DNA from: Lentibacillus jeotgali
Lineage (GTDB): Bacteria; Bacillota; Bacilli; Bacillales; Amphibacillaceae
Assembly: GCF_000224785.1 (NCBI RefSeq)
Contig: NZ_AGAV01000014.1
Location: 62,001-126,000, forward strand
Direction: 5' to 3'
DNA length: 64,000 nt
A program made the position numbers and the translations under genes. Under the pieces are notes generated by a model, which saw only the letters and a program-made list of their open reading frames with translations, did not search any database and was not told the DNA's origin. This document shows, one piece after another, positions 9,741-18,345 of the stretch. Numbering within the stretch: the first letter of the stretch is position 1; each line of letters begins with the position of its first letter.

Positions 9741-11087
9741 ATGAAAGTTGTAAAATTCGGGGGAAGTTCTGTAGCAAATGATGCACAGATTAGAAAAGCC
9801 GGCTCAATCATCGCGGATGATTCTGAACGAAAATTTGTCGTTGTATCGGCGCCGGGAAAACGGTTTAAAGATGATGTCAAAATAACCGATCTTTTAATTG
9901 AGCTAAGCGAATTGGTACTTAACAACAAATCACATGAAAAGAAATTCGCAGAAATTATGGCAAGATTTTCTGAAATTGTTAACGATCTTGAATTACCACA
10001 GTCTATCCTCGCTGACATTGAACAGTCAATCCAGAATACGTTAAACACCAATTCACCTGATCAAATCAAAGCAGATGGATTGAAATCAATCGGTGAAGAC
10101 AGCAGCGCGAAAATAGTCAGTGAGCATCTAAAAACAAAAGGTCTGAACGCTCATTATGTAAATCCGAAAGACGCCGGAATTATTGTCAGCAATGAACCAG
10201 GAAACGCACAGGTGCTGCCTGAAAGTTTTACTAAAATATATGAGATGCGTGCAAGGGATGGGATTCTGGTCATACCCGGCTTCTTCGGATTTACTAAAAA
10301 TGGCGGGCTGATGACGTTTTCCAGAGGCGGATCAGACATCACCGGATCAATTGTTGCTGCAGGTGTTCAGGCGGATTTATATGAGAACTTTACGGATGTT
10401 GATTCGGTATATGCCGTCAATCCGGCAATCGTTAGCAACCCAGAAAAAATAACGACATTAACATATAAAGAGATGCGTGAATTATCCTATTCCGGATTCG
10501 GTGTATTTCATGACGAAGCACTTATGCCTGCATTTCAGGCAGAAATACCTGTATGCATCAAAAACACCAATAATCCGGCCAGTCCCGGCACAATGATTGT
10601 TTCTGACAAGAATCCGCATACCAGATGTGTCGTCGGGATTGCCAGTGATACAGGTTTTTCCAACTTATATGTGAGTAAGTATCTCATGAACCGCGAACTC
10701 GGTTTTGGACGGAAATTGCTGCAAATTCTGGAAGATGAGGGAATTTCCTTTGAACATGCTCCTTCCGGTATTGACAATATGTCCGTTATTATACGGGACA
10801 GTCAGTTAACTGCTGAAAAGGAAATTAACGTTATTAATCGCATTAAAAGCGAACTGAATCCTGAAACCATTTCGATCGATTATGGTTTCGCCATGATCAT
10901 GGTTGTCGGTGAAGGTATGATGAGCGCGGTTGGTATTGCTGAAAAATCCGCAGCCGCATTCGCTGAAGCCAATATCAGCATCGAGATGATCAACCAGGGG
11001 TCGTCAGAGGTATCCGTAATGTTTGGTATCAGGAAAGATAAACTCGATTTGGCTGTTAAATCACTTTATCAAAAATTCTTTGGATGA
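9741..11087 (+). CDS. Aspartate kinase, class III (YclM/ThrD-like)
   Basis: 448 residues starting at ATG 9741 (RBS GGAGAGGTG). It phosphorylates aspartate, the entry step to Lys, Thr, Met and dipicolinate. The kinase N-terminus MKVVKFGGSSVAN, the FSRGGSDITGSIVA motif and ENFTDVDSVYAVNP are clear. Two C-terminal ACT domains follow (from about 305; GFSNLYVSKYLMNRELGFG and MIMVVGEGMMSAVGIAEKSA), with no separate beta-subunit start apparent. B. subtilis has three isozymes, and the sequence style is that of the lysine/threonine-responsive YclM type rather than DapG or LysC. It ends at a bidirectional terminator shared with the native end of spo0A. Confidence 0.88.
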   Translation: MKVVKFGGSSVANDAQIRKAGSIIADDSERKFVVVSAPGKRFKDDVKITDLLIELSELVLNNKSHEKKFAEIMARFSEIVNDLELPQSILADIEQSIQNTLNTNSPDQIKADGLKSIGEDSSAKIVSEHLKTKGLNAHYVNPKDAGIIVSNEPGNAQVLPESFTKIYEMRARDGILVIPGFFGFTKNGGLMTFSRGGSDITGSIVAAGVQADLYENFTDVDSVYAVNPAIVSNPEKITTLTYKEMRELSYSGFGVFHDEALMPAFQAEIPVCIKNTNNPASPGTMIVSDKNPHTRCVVGIASDTGFSNLYVSKYLMNRELGFGRKLLQILEDEGISFEHAPSGIDNMSVIIRDSQLTAEKEINVINRIKSELNPETISIDYGFAMIMVVGEGMMSAVGIAEKSAAAFAEANISIEMINQGSSEVSVMFGIRKDKLDLAVKSLYQKFFG

Positions 11088-11124
11088 AAAAACTGTATGC
11101 GGGATGTCCGCATACAGTTTTTTT
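11087..11124. terminator. Bidirectional terminator between aspartokinase and native spo0A 3' end
   Basis: AAAAAACTGTATGCGG and CCGCATACAGTTTTTT form a long stem with A- and T-runs on both sides, so it can stop transcription in both directions. It marks the original downstream boundary of spo0A before the element inserted. Confidence 0.85.
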
Positions 11125-11202
11125 ATGATTTGTACAAATAAGCCCCAGTCCTTGTACAGGCCTCAAGCTAATCAGTTGTTTGCCTGTGATCCTCAACTCG
11201 CC

Positions 11203-11285
11203 TTATGCTCCAGCCGCAGACGGTCAGCGACCATGGCGATGAATTCAGAATTGGTCGGCTTAGCTTTTGAAATATTAACTGTATA
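11203..11285 (-). repeat. att repeat: original 3' end of spo0A (83-bp direct repeat, distal copy)
   Basis: These 83 bp are identical to 32291-32373 inside spo0A. Read on the minus strand they encode the C-terminal segment of Spo0A, ending RLRLEHKAS with codons AAG GCG AGT TGA that continue outside the repeat to about 11194. Left of it lies the chromosomal terminator at 11087, so this copy is the displaced native gene end. It has no spo0A promoter or N-terminal part and is a gene fragment. Confidence 0.95.
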
Positions 11286-11337
11286 ACCGTTGATATATCA
11301 AGGTTTTAAAAATTTTGTTTGTTAAACAATATCAATT

Positions 11338-11415
11338 ATTTATTGGTTTGTAATTATGGATTTATTGGTTATCTATCATTAACTATTTTCAGTATAATAA
11401 TACCAGTAAAGGAAG
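11338..11415. repeat. Inverted arm-type repeats, distal end of the element
   Basis: Contains ATTTATTGGTT at 11338 and again at 11360 (as ATTTATTGGTTAT), and TACCAGTAAAGGAAG at 11401-11415. The 13-mer and the 15-mer recur in inverted orientation at 32162-32174 and 32141-32155 near the other end. Such inverted sites 50-150 bp inside the crossover sites are the expected layout of integrase arm-binding sites. Confidence 0.65.
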
Positions 11416-11463
11416 TCAATTACTTTTTTTAAAAACTGTGTCTTTACTGAAACAAACTACTAT

Positions 11464-11706
11464 TTAATAACATGCTTTTTCTTTCCAACCTTCAAAATTG
11501 AAATTACAGATATTAATATACTGGTTATCTATAATCCAATTTAAAATGGTTTCTGTCTGTTTATCGGTTAAACTTGTAACATTACCTTTTCCATCCACTG
11601 CAACAAAATAAACATTACCAGTAATGATTATATAGTTACCCTTTTCATCCAGTAGAATCCTGTTAGGTTTTAAAGATGTACAAAAGGATTTAAAGAGTCT
11701 ATATAT
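11464..11706 (-). pseudogene. Frameshifted remnant of an unknown element gene
   Basis: On the minus strand one frame reads RNELEDNQEYIDSLNPFVHL and stops. The next frame continues with KPNRILLDEKGNYIIITGN and runs to GWKEKACY and a TAA at 11464. The two pieces abut at an A/T-rich CTTTAAAAC, suggesting a single-base frameshift in a once continuous gene. No start codon or family can be assigned. It lies between the distal end of the element and the IS66 copy, which may have removed its 5' part. Confidence 0.35.
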
Positions 11707-11812
11707 TCTTGGTTATCTTCCAGTTCATTTCTTCATGCTTATAACTTCCATTGTTATAAAGTAAGCGTCAAATAATCCCCACCTGTATTCAGATGGGGAT
11801 TTCGTGTATGCT

Positions 11813-13393
11813 TTATTTAGATTTATTAGGAACGTGACATTCTTGAGGGAGTGTTGCTGACCATGGTAGGAACTGAGCCAATTGCTCCTTATCTGTCGTA
11901 TCCATATTGGGAAGTTCTTCAAATAAATAGTTGAGATAATTGAATGGATTTAACCCATTTTCTTTGGCTGTCTCAACGAGACTGTAGATAATCGCACTGG
12001 ATTTAGCTCCCTTTGCGGTATTGCTGAACAGCCAATTTTTCCTTCCCAGCACAAAAGGCTTGATGGATCGTTCTGCACGGTTATTATCAATTTCCAGACG
12101 GCCGTCCTCTAAAAATGCTTCTAACTGTTCCCATTGTTTACGACAATATTTAATCGCCTGCCCAAGGGCACTTTTTGGCAGCACGCGAGGTGTCTGTTCT
12201 TGAAGCCATGCCAAAAAAGCCTCCAACACTGGCTGGCTGCGCTCTAAACGCTTTTCATAGCGTTCTTGGGGACTTGCGTCCTTTAATTCACGTTCAATGT
12301 CGAACACCTTATTACAGAAGGCCAACCCTTCTTTTGTCTTCGCACCTGTAGTGGATGATGCGGAGTCAGGCAACGCCTGCAGTGCTTCTGTAAATTTGCG
12401 GCGTGCATGCGCCCAGCAGCCCACCAGGGCTACATCAGGCAGTCCGTTATAGGCGGGATAGCCGTCTACATGCAAGTATCCCTGAAAGCCTTCCAGGAAT
12501 CGGCGGGGGTGTTTACCGGCCCGGGTTTGCTGATAATCGTACAGAACAATTGGTACATCAGCCTGTCCGGAGCGATACAGCCACATGTAGGATTTTGACG
12601 TTGCGGACCGTTCCGGTTCGGATAAAACTTGTAATGTTGTCTCATCCGCGTGTGCGATGTCCAGCTCCAATAATTGGGCATGCATTTCGTTGTAAATCAG
12701 CTCAAGCCAGGTATTGGCACCGTACATCATCCAATTGGCCAGTGTCTGGCGTGGGATGAATACACCAAAACGCTCCAAATGCTTCTCTTGCCGATACAGT
12801 GGCATGCCTTCGACATATTTTTGAGTCATGGTGTAGGCCATTGCGGATGGAGAGGCCAGGCTACCCGGAAAGACAGGTTCTGGCATCTTCGCTGTCACAA
12901 TTGGTGTTTCGAGCTCATGGCGTTCACAATGGCGACAGCTATATACATGGCGTACATGCTCCACCACTTTCACTTGTGCAGGAATGACCTTTAACTCTTT
13001 ACGCACTTCCGTGCTCATGTCATGTAGTTCTTCACCGCAACACGAACAGACCTGTTCCTCATCAGTCAGACGATATTCCATCGTTTCTGTAGGCAGGTTT
13101 TCAAGCTTTTGTTCGCGCTGGCCACACTGTTTCTTGCGTTGATATGTAATCGTCTCGACAGTTGGTTCTTGGGTAGTCGGATCAGCTGTTTCTTCGGCTT
13201 CATTGAAAAGGGAGAGCTGGTTTGAGTCGGTCTTCTCACTGGAAGAACCAAATCTGCGTTGTTGGCTTAGACGAAATTGTTCTTCGTACCATTTTAGCTT
13301 GGCCTCCAACGCCTCGTTTTCCATCTCAAGCTTTTCATTTTGCGCTTTAAAATATTCAATTGATTCGTTTGATGTATGCGCTGTTTTTTCCAT
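11813..13393 (-). CDS. tnpC: IS66 family transposase TnpC
   Basis: 526 residues, full length. A leucine-zipper-like N-terminal coiled coil (about 8-50) precedes a zinc-finger region with CSCCGEEL and the CRHCERHE pair. The DDE catalytic domain follows with HADETTLQV, YLHVDGYPAYNGL and the DNNRAERSIKPFVLGRKNWLF block typical of IS66 transposases, and there is an IS66 C-terminal extension. It is the catalytic protein of this IS. The frame is intact, so the copy may be active. Confidence 0.95.
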   Translation of the reverse strand: MEKTAHTSNESIEYFKAQNEKLEMENEALEAKLKWYEEQFRLSQQRRFGSSSEKTDSNQLSLFNEAEETADPTTQEPTVETITYQRKKQCGQREQKLENLPTETMEYRLTDEEQVCSCCGEELHDMSTEVRKELKVIPAQVKVVEHVRHVYSCRHCERHELETPIVTAKMPEPVFPGSLASPSAMAYTMTQKYVEGMPLYRQEKHLERFGVFIPRQTLANWMMYGANTWLELIYNEMHAQLLELDIAHADETTLQVLSEPERSATSKSYMWLYRSGQADVPIVLYDYQQTRAGKHPRRFLEGFQGYLHVDGYPAYNGLPDVALVGCWAHARRKFTEALQALPDSASSTTGAKTKEGLAFCNKVFDIERELKDASPQERYEKRLERSQPVLEAFLAWLQEQTPRVLPKSALGQAIKYCRKQWEQLEAFLEDGRLEIDNNRAERSIKPFVLGRKNWLFSNTAKGAKSSAIIYSLVETAKENGLNPFNYLNYLFEELPNMDTTDKEQLAQFLPWSATLPQECHVPNKSK

Positions 13394-13468
13394 AAGATAA
13401 GTATACGAAAAAGAACCCGACTTGCCTAGTCGAATTCCTGTATTTTCATATTTCAGTTTCTTATAGTC

Positions 13469-13825
13469 TTATAGAATAGTGCGCGCTTTCACCTCACGGT
13501 GTGCCTGTTTCTGTTCGATTGGCAAACCATCCAGCAGCCAACGAAGTTGGCGCGGGCTGATATTCATGGGTGCCGAATCATTTTCAGTTGGCCAATGGAA
13601 GGTCCCTCTTTCCAGCCTGCGGTAATGCAACCAAAATCCGTTGTGTTCCCACTGAAGGATCTTCAGCTTGTCACGTTTCCGATTACAGAAAACAAACAAG
13701 CAGGGGGAAAAGGGATCGAGGTCAAAACATTCTTGTACAATAATCGCCAGACCGTCAATGGATTTGCGAAGATCCGTGCTGCCGCGAGCCAGGTACACAC
13801 GATCGAATGTTACATTTGTCAGCAT
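13469..13825 (-). CDS. tnpB: IS66 family accessory protein TnpB (Orf2-like)
   Basis: 118 residues with the conserved IS66 Orf2 pattern: VYLARGSTDLRKSIDGLA at the N-terminus, CLFVFCNRKRDKLKILQWE in the middle and GFWLHYRRLERGTF. It is required with TnpA for transposition in characterised IS66 elements; its biochemical role is unknown. Its start overlaps the end of tnpA, so the two are translationally coupled. Confidence 0.93.
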   Translation of the reverse strand: MLTNVTFDRVYLARGSTDLRKSIDGLAIIVQECFDLDPFSPCLFVFCNRKRDKLKILQWEHNGFWLHYRRLERGTFHWPTENDSAPMNISPRQLRWLLDGLPIEQKQAHREVKARTIL

Positions 13826-14166
13826 TAGCTTCGCAGGACATGAATGATATCGGATAGTAAGCCAACATTGGCTCCCGGCCGGACTTCGACTGAAATAGCA
13901 CCAAAGTGAATGAAGATCGGGTCCTGTCCTTCGGACGATAACATGTCATCCTCCACTTGGGCGGCCAGCCATTGAGTTTCTGAGGTCTTCGGTTCTGGTG
14001 AAATCATATCTCTCTCGAAACGTCGAACCCAATAATACATTTGGTGAACCTTGATATCTTGGTCACGACACCATTCAGCTATACTTTGGCCACTGGCTTT
14101 CCAAGAGTCATATCGCGTCTTCCATTCTATTCGTTTGTCTTTCAGGGTCATCACATAACCTCCCAA
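13825..14166 (-). CDS. tnpA: IS66 family accessory protein TnpA
   Basis: 113 residues. The helix-turn-helix part reads RYDSWKASGQSIAEWCRDQD followed by VHQMYYWVRRFE, the signature of the IS66 TnpA subunit (transposase_8-like). It is the first gene of the IS, with its stop overlapping the tnpB start. Intact. Confidence 0.88.
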   Translation of the reverse strand: MGGYVMTLKDKRIEWKTRYDSWKASGQSIAEWCRDQDIKVHQMYYWVRRFERDMISPEPKTSETQWLAAQVEDDMLSSEGQDPIFIHFGAISVEVRPGANVGLLSDIIHVLRS

Positions 14167-14229
14167 ATAAATTCTAAGAAGATTATCGCATCGATGACCT
14201 GAGATTAATACGTGTATTTTATTTGACGC

Positions 14230-14619
14230 TTACTCCTGTGATTTAACTTTAGATTTACCCTTATTACGTTCTGTAAAACGTGATATTAGCTTTACTTTAA
14301 ACATTTCTGTGTCAAAACCACTTGGATTTTTTAAATAATCCATTGCATAAAGATATTGAAAAAAACTTTTTTTATATCTTTGTTGTGTGTCCAATTCGAC
14401 CTTCGGGATAATTTTTTTATAATCATTAAAAGTTAGCTTTGTTACATCTAAATCTTCTACATCATTAACTAGTAGATTATGTATACTACTTCTATATTGT
14501 GCTTTTGTAGTTTCATTAGTGTAAAGAGATAAAAATGAATTAATAGCCTTTAAACTTATTGGATATTCCATTAGTAAATTATCCATAACATCTTTAGGTA
14601 TTGAATCTTTTTTGACCAT
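14230..14619 (-). pseudogene. Truncated recombinase-like protein (core-binding domain only) cut by IS66
   Basis: 129 residues starting at ATG 14619. The all-helical N-terminal part, with YRSSIHNLLVNDVEDLD, LTFNDYKKII and a QRYKKSFFQYLYAMDYLKNP segment, resembles the SAM-like core-binding domain of tyrosine recombinases. The reading frame ends at a TAA formed by the IS66 terminal repeat (CAGGAG joined to TAAGCG), so the native C-terminal, presumably catalytic, domain is lost and is not found beyond the IS. Fold assignment is by pattern only. Confidence 0.5.
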
Positions 14620-14700
14620 TTATTTCACCTTTGTCTATTTTATAATTTAGGACTATTTTATCATATTTTTAATTCTTTTCCTAAAAATAACACAATAAAC

Positions 14701-14732
14701 AAAAATAGGTGCTGGAATATCTCCAACACCCA
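14701..14732 (-). terminator. Terminator of the minus-strand small-gene cluster
   Basis: On the minus strand GGTGTTGGAGATATTCCAGCACC forms a hairpin followed by TATTTTTG. It lies 136 bp downstream of the coiled-coil gene at 14868. Confidence 0.75.
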
Positions 14733-14867
14733 CGCCATGAAAACAGACCTTAAACAAATACGTAAAAAGAAAGCGGAATCCTTGATTACATAACTTAAAC
14801 AATTTTTACTTGAATTTCAGACAAAAAGACTGCACTTTGCTGGGAATAATGCCAGTGAGTGCTTTGA

Positions 14868-15563
14868 TTATTTATACTGTTGTATGCCTTGCAGTGCCTG
14901 ATTTACTTCATTATCTGATATGGTAAGATGCTGTAATGATACTGGTGCTTTTTCCGTTTTAATTCCCAGCATTTCAGCCATTTTTGCATTATGGTTAAAG
15001 CCGAATTCCTTCAGGTGCCTTTCTATAACCTTATCTGTATCAATCGCATCCTGATATGCTTTACCCACCGAAACAACACCCTTTAAATATGCCTGTTTCT
15101 GATGCTGAAGCTTGTTTGCTGTTTGCTGTATTTCTTCAGCCAGTGCATTTGTGTAAGCATCCTGAAGTTCCTGAATTTGATTAATAATATTCAATGTATC
15201 TTCTTTCTTGAATCCCTGCACCTTGTCCAGTTCTTCAGATGCTTCCTGAAGCGATTCTTCATAAGGTTTCAATGCCTGTTCAGCATCTTTCACATCGTGT
15301 TCTGAAGCAAGCTTCTTTGTGTATTGCTTGAAAACATCCTTATACTGCTGATAATACCGTTCATATTCCGTCAACTTACTATTATAATCAGCTTTCAACC
15401 CTGCAAGGCTTTTATTATAGCCATATGTAAGGCTGGTAAGTTCTTGTTTTAGCTGGTTAATCCTTGTAACATGCTTATCTTGTTTAGGTGCTTCAGGTGC
15501 TTCAGATTCCCTTTTATTCCGTATAAATATCCCCTTGCAGTAGTCTAAGATACCTTTAAACAT
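14868..15563 (-). CDS. Coiled-coil protein of unknown function
   Basis: 231 residues from the ATG at 15563 (MFKGILDYCKGIFIRNK). The frame is open 9 codons further, but GGGGGAAC and AAAGG precede 15563, and its ATG overlaps the upstream stop in ATGTTTAA, indicating translational coupling. The body (about 40-170) is rich in Q, E, K and Y with heptad character (INQLKQELTSLTYGYNKSL, LQEASEELDKVQGFKKED), predicting a long coiled coil. No signal peptide or catalytic motif is seen. It is the last gene of a minus-strand cluster in the element, before a terminator. Function not recognised. Confidence 0.6.
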   Translation of the reverse strand: MFKGILDYCKGIFIRNKRESEAPEAPKQDKHVTRINQLKQELTSLTYGYNKSLAGLKADYNSKLTEYERYYQQYKDVFKQYTKKLASEHDVKDAEQALKPYEESLQEASEELDKVQGFKKEDTLNIINQIQELQDAYTNALAEEIQQTANKLQHQKQAYLKGVVSVGKAYQDAIDTDKVIERHLKEFGFNHNAKMAEMLGIKTEKAPVSLQHLTISDNEVNQALQGIQQYK

Positions 15564-15798
15564 CCTTTGTTCCCCCTTCCCTTGCTTCAAAGTTAAAAAC
15601 TAGGTTATTCAGTTCTGATATAAAAGCTTCTTTATCCGATGCATTTCTGAAATACCTTGTATGGTTCACCGATTCACCAGCATCAGTCAGCATTATACTT
15701 AATTTATGGTGTTCTGATTCAGATTTTTCAGCCAGTGCCTTTTTACTTTGCATGTTTGCCCTTCTATTTTCTTTTGTCCAACTTGGTTTATCTGCCAT
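15556..15798 (-). CDS. Small hypothetical protein of the element
   Basis: 80 residues, hydrophilic and basic at the start (MADKPSWTKENRRANMQSKK), with no membrane segment or recognisable motif. Its last 8 bases overlap the start of the coiled-coil gene downstream. It lies between the terminator at 15820 and that gene and probably belongs to the same transcript. Confidence 0.55.
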   Translation of the reverse strand: MADKPSWTKENRRANMQSKKALAEKSESEHHKLSIMLTDAGESVNHTRYFRNASDKEAFISELNNLVFNFEAREGGTKDV

Positions 15799-15819
15799 AA
15801 TTCCACCCCTTCATATATA

Positions 15820-15852
15820 AAAAAACACTGAAGTTAATCAGTGTTTTTTTTA
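15820..15852. terminator. Bidirectional hairpin at the end of the 94-residue gene
   Basis: AAAAAAACACTGA and TCAGTGTTTTTTTT form a strong stem with A- and T-tracts on both sides. The stop codon of the 94-residue gene lies inside the hairpin loop. Confidence 0.8.
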
Positions 15853-16118
15853 TCGTCATCAACTGTATATAAAATGTCATCTTCGTGTATTTCTGTAACA
15901 TCATCATTCTCAAATAAAAGATTAAATCTGCTAACATCTATTACAAGATTTGTAATGATTCCTTTGTCATCAGTTTCAGCAATTACTGGATAAAAACCAT
16001 CTGCACGTGTGTTATAATATACGCCTTCATCGGTTCCAGCATCTGATAATTTAATATTTGCAGTATCTACTGGAATATAGTTATAAATAAAAGCACCGTT
16101 CTTTACATTTGTTTTCAT
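15834..16118 (-). CDS. Small acidic hypothetical protein
   Basis: 94 residues starting MKTNVKNGAFIYNYIPVDTA and ending in an acidic tail (TVDDDKKNTD). Beta-rich looking middle with YYNTRADGFYPVIAETDD. Flanked by terminators on both sides (15820 and 16204), so it is probably transcribed on its own. No family recognised. A complete ORF with good composition, so likely real. Confidence 0.55.
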   Translation of the reverse strand: MKTNVKNGAFIYNYIPVDTANIKLSDAGTDEGVYYNTRADGFYPVIAETDDKGIITNLVIDVSRFNLLFENDDVTEIHEDDILYTVDDDKKNTD

Positions 16119-16203
16119 CTGTAATCCATCCTTTTTTATTGTAGTTTTATTTTCCTTTACACGCCTACAACAAGATTGAATTGAGATTCAGACACATATT
16201 TAT

Positions 16204-16230
16204 AAAAAAAAGGCTGGTAAATAACCAGCC
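16204..16230 (-). terminator. Terminator after the 209-residue coiled-coil gene
   Basis: GGCTGGTTATTTACCAGCC on the minus strand followed by eight T residues. It lies directly downstream of the stop at 16238 and closes the XRE-to-coiled-coil operon. Confidence 0.85.
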
Positions 16231-16237
16231 CTAGCCG

Positions 16238-16867
16238 TTAAATCTTAGGATTAAGTTTTCTTTGTCGGTACACCGTGCTTAACTCACGGTTACCGATGTT
16301 TAAGTAATCTTTACCTGTACCAAATTCATGCCCGAATCCGTCAACATATGGGGAAGGATAATCTATATAATTACGTGTTTTCAACCCCCCATCTACTGCA
16401 ACATCAGCCATTTTACTTTTCAGTAGATATGTTTTGAACTGTTCATTCGATATATCAATAATTTGTTTAAGGTACTGCTGTTTAGCTTCTTTCAGCTTGT
16501 CCAGTGTTTCAGCGTATTGCTTTCTTTCTTCTTTTTGCAACTCTTTTTCGATTTCTTGGTATTCAGCATATACCTTTGATAATTCATATTGTTCAAGTCC
16601 ATCAATATCGTTTACCTTTTGCTGGAGTGTAGCCAGTTCCTGCCGTTTTGCATCAGTTTGCTGTTTGATTTCATGATAAGCAGAAACATCTATATCATTC
16701 ATGATGTATAGTGAATACGTTTCTTTTTCTTGCTTTTCCAGTTCCTGAATGGATTCTTCCAACTTTTCAGCATCTTCTTTTGCTTTCTGTTTCGAAGCTT
16801 CAAACTTTTGCCGTACCTGTTCAGCCTTATCTATTAGTTTTTGTGTTTCTGTAAATACATTTGCCAT
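16238..16867 (-). CDS. Coiled-coil phage-type protein of unknown function
   Basis: 209 residues. Residues about 5-150 are an almost uninterrupted charged coiled coil (KAKEDAEKLEESIQELEKQE, YAEYQEIEKELQKEERKQYA). A compact C-terminal part follows with YIDYPSPYVDGFGHEFGTGK and GNRELSTVYRQRKLNPKI. Its ATG overlaps the stop of the helix-turn-helix gene upstream in TAATG, so the two are coupled. The pairing with a phBC6A51-type DNA-binding protein suggests a phage-derived module, but no function can be assigned. Confidence 0.62.
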   Translation of the reverse strand: MANVFTETQKLIDKAEQVRQKFEASKQKAKEDAEKLEESIQELEKQEKETYSLYIMNDIDVSAYHEIKQQTDAKRQELATLQQKVNDIDGLEQYELSKVYAEYQEIEKELQKEERKQYAETLDKLKEAKQQYLKQIIDISNEQFKTYLLKSKMADVAVDGGLKTRNYIDYPSPYVDGFGHEFGTGKDYLNIGNRELSTVYRQRKLNPKI

Positions 16868-17328
16868 TATTCTATACCCCTTTCGCTTTTCAACCGTGTT
16901 AATAAAGAAGCCTTCTTATCTTCTACTGTTCTATCATCTGACGGCTTGCCTTTTTCAGTGATTCCCATCCGTTGCATTGCCTTTTGCTTCTCGTACTGAA
17001 CAACATAATCAAAATGTTCAAGATACATATTGATTTCTTTTTCTGTTGGATTATCACTATTAACCCTTGCCAGTATGTGCTTTTTCACCACATCGTAAGC
17101 ACGTAACTCATCACTGCTTATCAATTCGCCTTTAAGTTCCTGCACATAAGCGGAAAAGTCAGGATTTTTCAGCCATTTGCTTAGTGTTGCAGTAGACATG
17201 TTAAACTTCTTTACAAATTCGCCTTGTGGAAGCCGGTTATTCAATCCGTTCTGCACCCATGCTTTTGCAATCTTCACCTGTCTTTCTGTAAGCTTTTCAG
17301 GTGGTTCAATGTTCATCATTCCACCCAT
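16867..17328 (-). CDS. phBC6A51-type helix-turn-helix protein (terminase-small-subunit-like)
   Basis: 153 residues from the ATG at 17328, preceded by AAGGGGTG at 6-bp spacing; two upstream in-frame codons lack an RBS. The N-terminal 60 residues (LTERQVKIAKAWVQNGL, then GEFVKKFNMSTATLSKWL) form the homeodomain-like helix-turn-helix described for phage phBC6A51. That fold is shared with small terminase subunits. The C-terminal half is basic and helical. No large terminase subunit is present in the element, so a DNA-binding or packaging-recognition role remains a guess. Coupled to the downstream coiled-coil gene by TAATG. Confidence 0.65.
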   Translation of the reverse strand: MGGMMNIEPPEKLTERQVKIAKAWVQNGLNNRLPQGEFVKKFNMSTATLSKWLKNPDFSAYVQELKGELISSDELRAYDVVKKHILARVNSDNPTEKEINMYLEHFDYVVQYEKQKAMQRMGITEKGKPSDDRTVEDKKASLLTRLKSERGIE

Positions 17329-17342
17329 AAATAACACCCCTT

Positions 17343-17744
17343 CTAAACTGTGAAATATTTTCTAATAAAGTCTTTTGGTTGCAGTGAACGCCAGCCTGAA
17401 AGCTTCCTTTCAGTTTGCTTCGTGTAAAATTCGCTGGATATTAATGCATCCAGCAATACATTACAGCGTTTAATGTTCACACGCTTCTGCATCAGTTCAT
17501 CAATTAAATCCTGAAGTGATGCCAGTGCTTTATTCTTATTACGTCTTGCAATATTTTGGTATCTTTCAATGTGTTCCATATAATTCGTATTGGTATATAC
17601 TGCAAAAAACCGCAGTTCATTATGCTTTAGTTCTTCTAATACTTCAGCCACCAGTACAGCCAATTTCTGTACTTGATGCAGATGCCTTTCATCATTCAAT
17701 GCTTTTTTAATAGCTTTGAGTTTCTTCAATTCCTGCTGTAACAA
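17343..17744 (-). CDS. Hypothetical helical protein
   Basis: 133 residues, predicted mostly helical and basic (MLQQELKKLKAIKKALNDER, then LAVLVAEVLEELKHNELRFF), ending WRSLQPKDFIRKYFTV. It lies 14 bp after the XRE repressor gene and 14 bp before the phBC6A51-type gene, so it is in the same operon. No known domain recognised. Confidence 0.55.
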   Translation of the reverse strand: MLQQELKKLKAIKKALNDERHLHQVQKLAVLVAEVLEELKHNELRFFAVYTNTNYMEHIERYQNIARRNKNKALASLQDLIDELMQKRVNIKRCNVLLDALISSEFYTKQTERKLSGWRSLQPKDFIRKYFTV

Positions 17745-17759
17745 CCCCCTACACCCCTT

Positions 17760-17987
17760 TTATTGTTGGTTTGATTTCTTCAGCCCTGAAAGTAAGTACA
17801 CCTCATCTTGCGACAAGCCTTTTTCTTCAAGTGCCTTAATAACTTTTCTTTTGGTGGTTTCTGAAATGTTCAGCAATCCATTCTCGTAATGTGATAATGT
17901 ACTTTGGTTTTTTCCAATCGCTGAAGCCAATTCACTTTGTGTGAAGCCAGCAACCGCCCTGCATGTTCTTAGTAAATGCTTATCCAA
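17760..17987 (-). CDS. XRE-family transcriptional regulator
   Basis: 75 residues, essentially one Cro/C1-type helix-turn-helix: LRTCRAVAGFTQSELASAIG, KNQSTLSHYENGLLNISETT. It is the first gene of the minus-strand operon and is divergent from the small plus-strand gene at 18346. The gap between them contains a 26-bp imperfect palindrome. It probably represses its own operon and perhaps the divergent gene, in the manner of phage control switches. That role is an inference from position. Confidence 0.82.
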   Translation of the reverse strand: MDKHLLRTCRAVAGFTQSELASAIGKNQSTLSHYENGLLNISETTKRKVIKALEEKGLSQDEVYLLSGLKKSNQQ

Positions 17988-18169
17988 TTAATAACACCCC
18001 CTTATAGAAGTAATAAATTATTAGTAAGAAGCTATAAAAAAAGATGACTGGGTTTAAACGCCAGTCATCACACATTACATTTCAGCCATTCAATCATTCT
18101 GTTAAATTAAGCTGAAACAGACACACATGAATACAAAAAAGGTTAGTAACAATGTTCTTGGAATTTGTT

Positions 18170-18233
18170 GCGACAAGGTATGTCGTACCTGTCGCATATA
18201 TATAGGTTCACGAAACCCTTATAAAGTACGACA
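18170..18233. promoter_or_regulatory. Candidate operator between the XRE gene and the divergent small gene
   Basis: GCGACAAGGTA (18170) and TACCTGTCGC form an imperfect 26-bp palindrome around TGTCG. A further inverted copy, GTACGACA, lies at 18226-18233 and pairs with TGTCGTAC at 18181-18188. Clustered dyads in a divergent promoter region next to an XRE gene are the normal layout of repressor operators. No binding evidence. Confidence 0.5.
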
Positions 18234-18345
18234 AAGAAAAAAATAAAATATTATTTAACTTTCAATCATGAAATGCTGTTATACTTAAAAGGGGATAATA
18301 AAAGCTGGCTGAAAAAGACTTTTCAGTAAATAAGGTGGTGTTGGT

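Larger units (their letters stand above)
11761..14233 (-). mobile_element. IS66-family insertion sequence (complete three-gene form)
   Basis: Perfect 15-bp terminal inverted repeats GTAAGCGTCAAATAA lie at 11761-11775 and 14219-14233, giving a 2473-bp element with tnpA, tnpB and tnpC on the minus strand. The flanking octamers (GTTATAAA and TCCTGTGA) do not match, so the usual 8-bp target duplication is missing. This suggests a deletion or recombination next to the IS after insertion. Confidence 0.92.

Noticed and set aside
11203-11285. A second functional spo0A copy
   Set aside because: Only the last ~30 codons are present, with no promoter, start or N-terminal domain.
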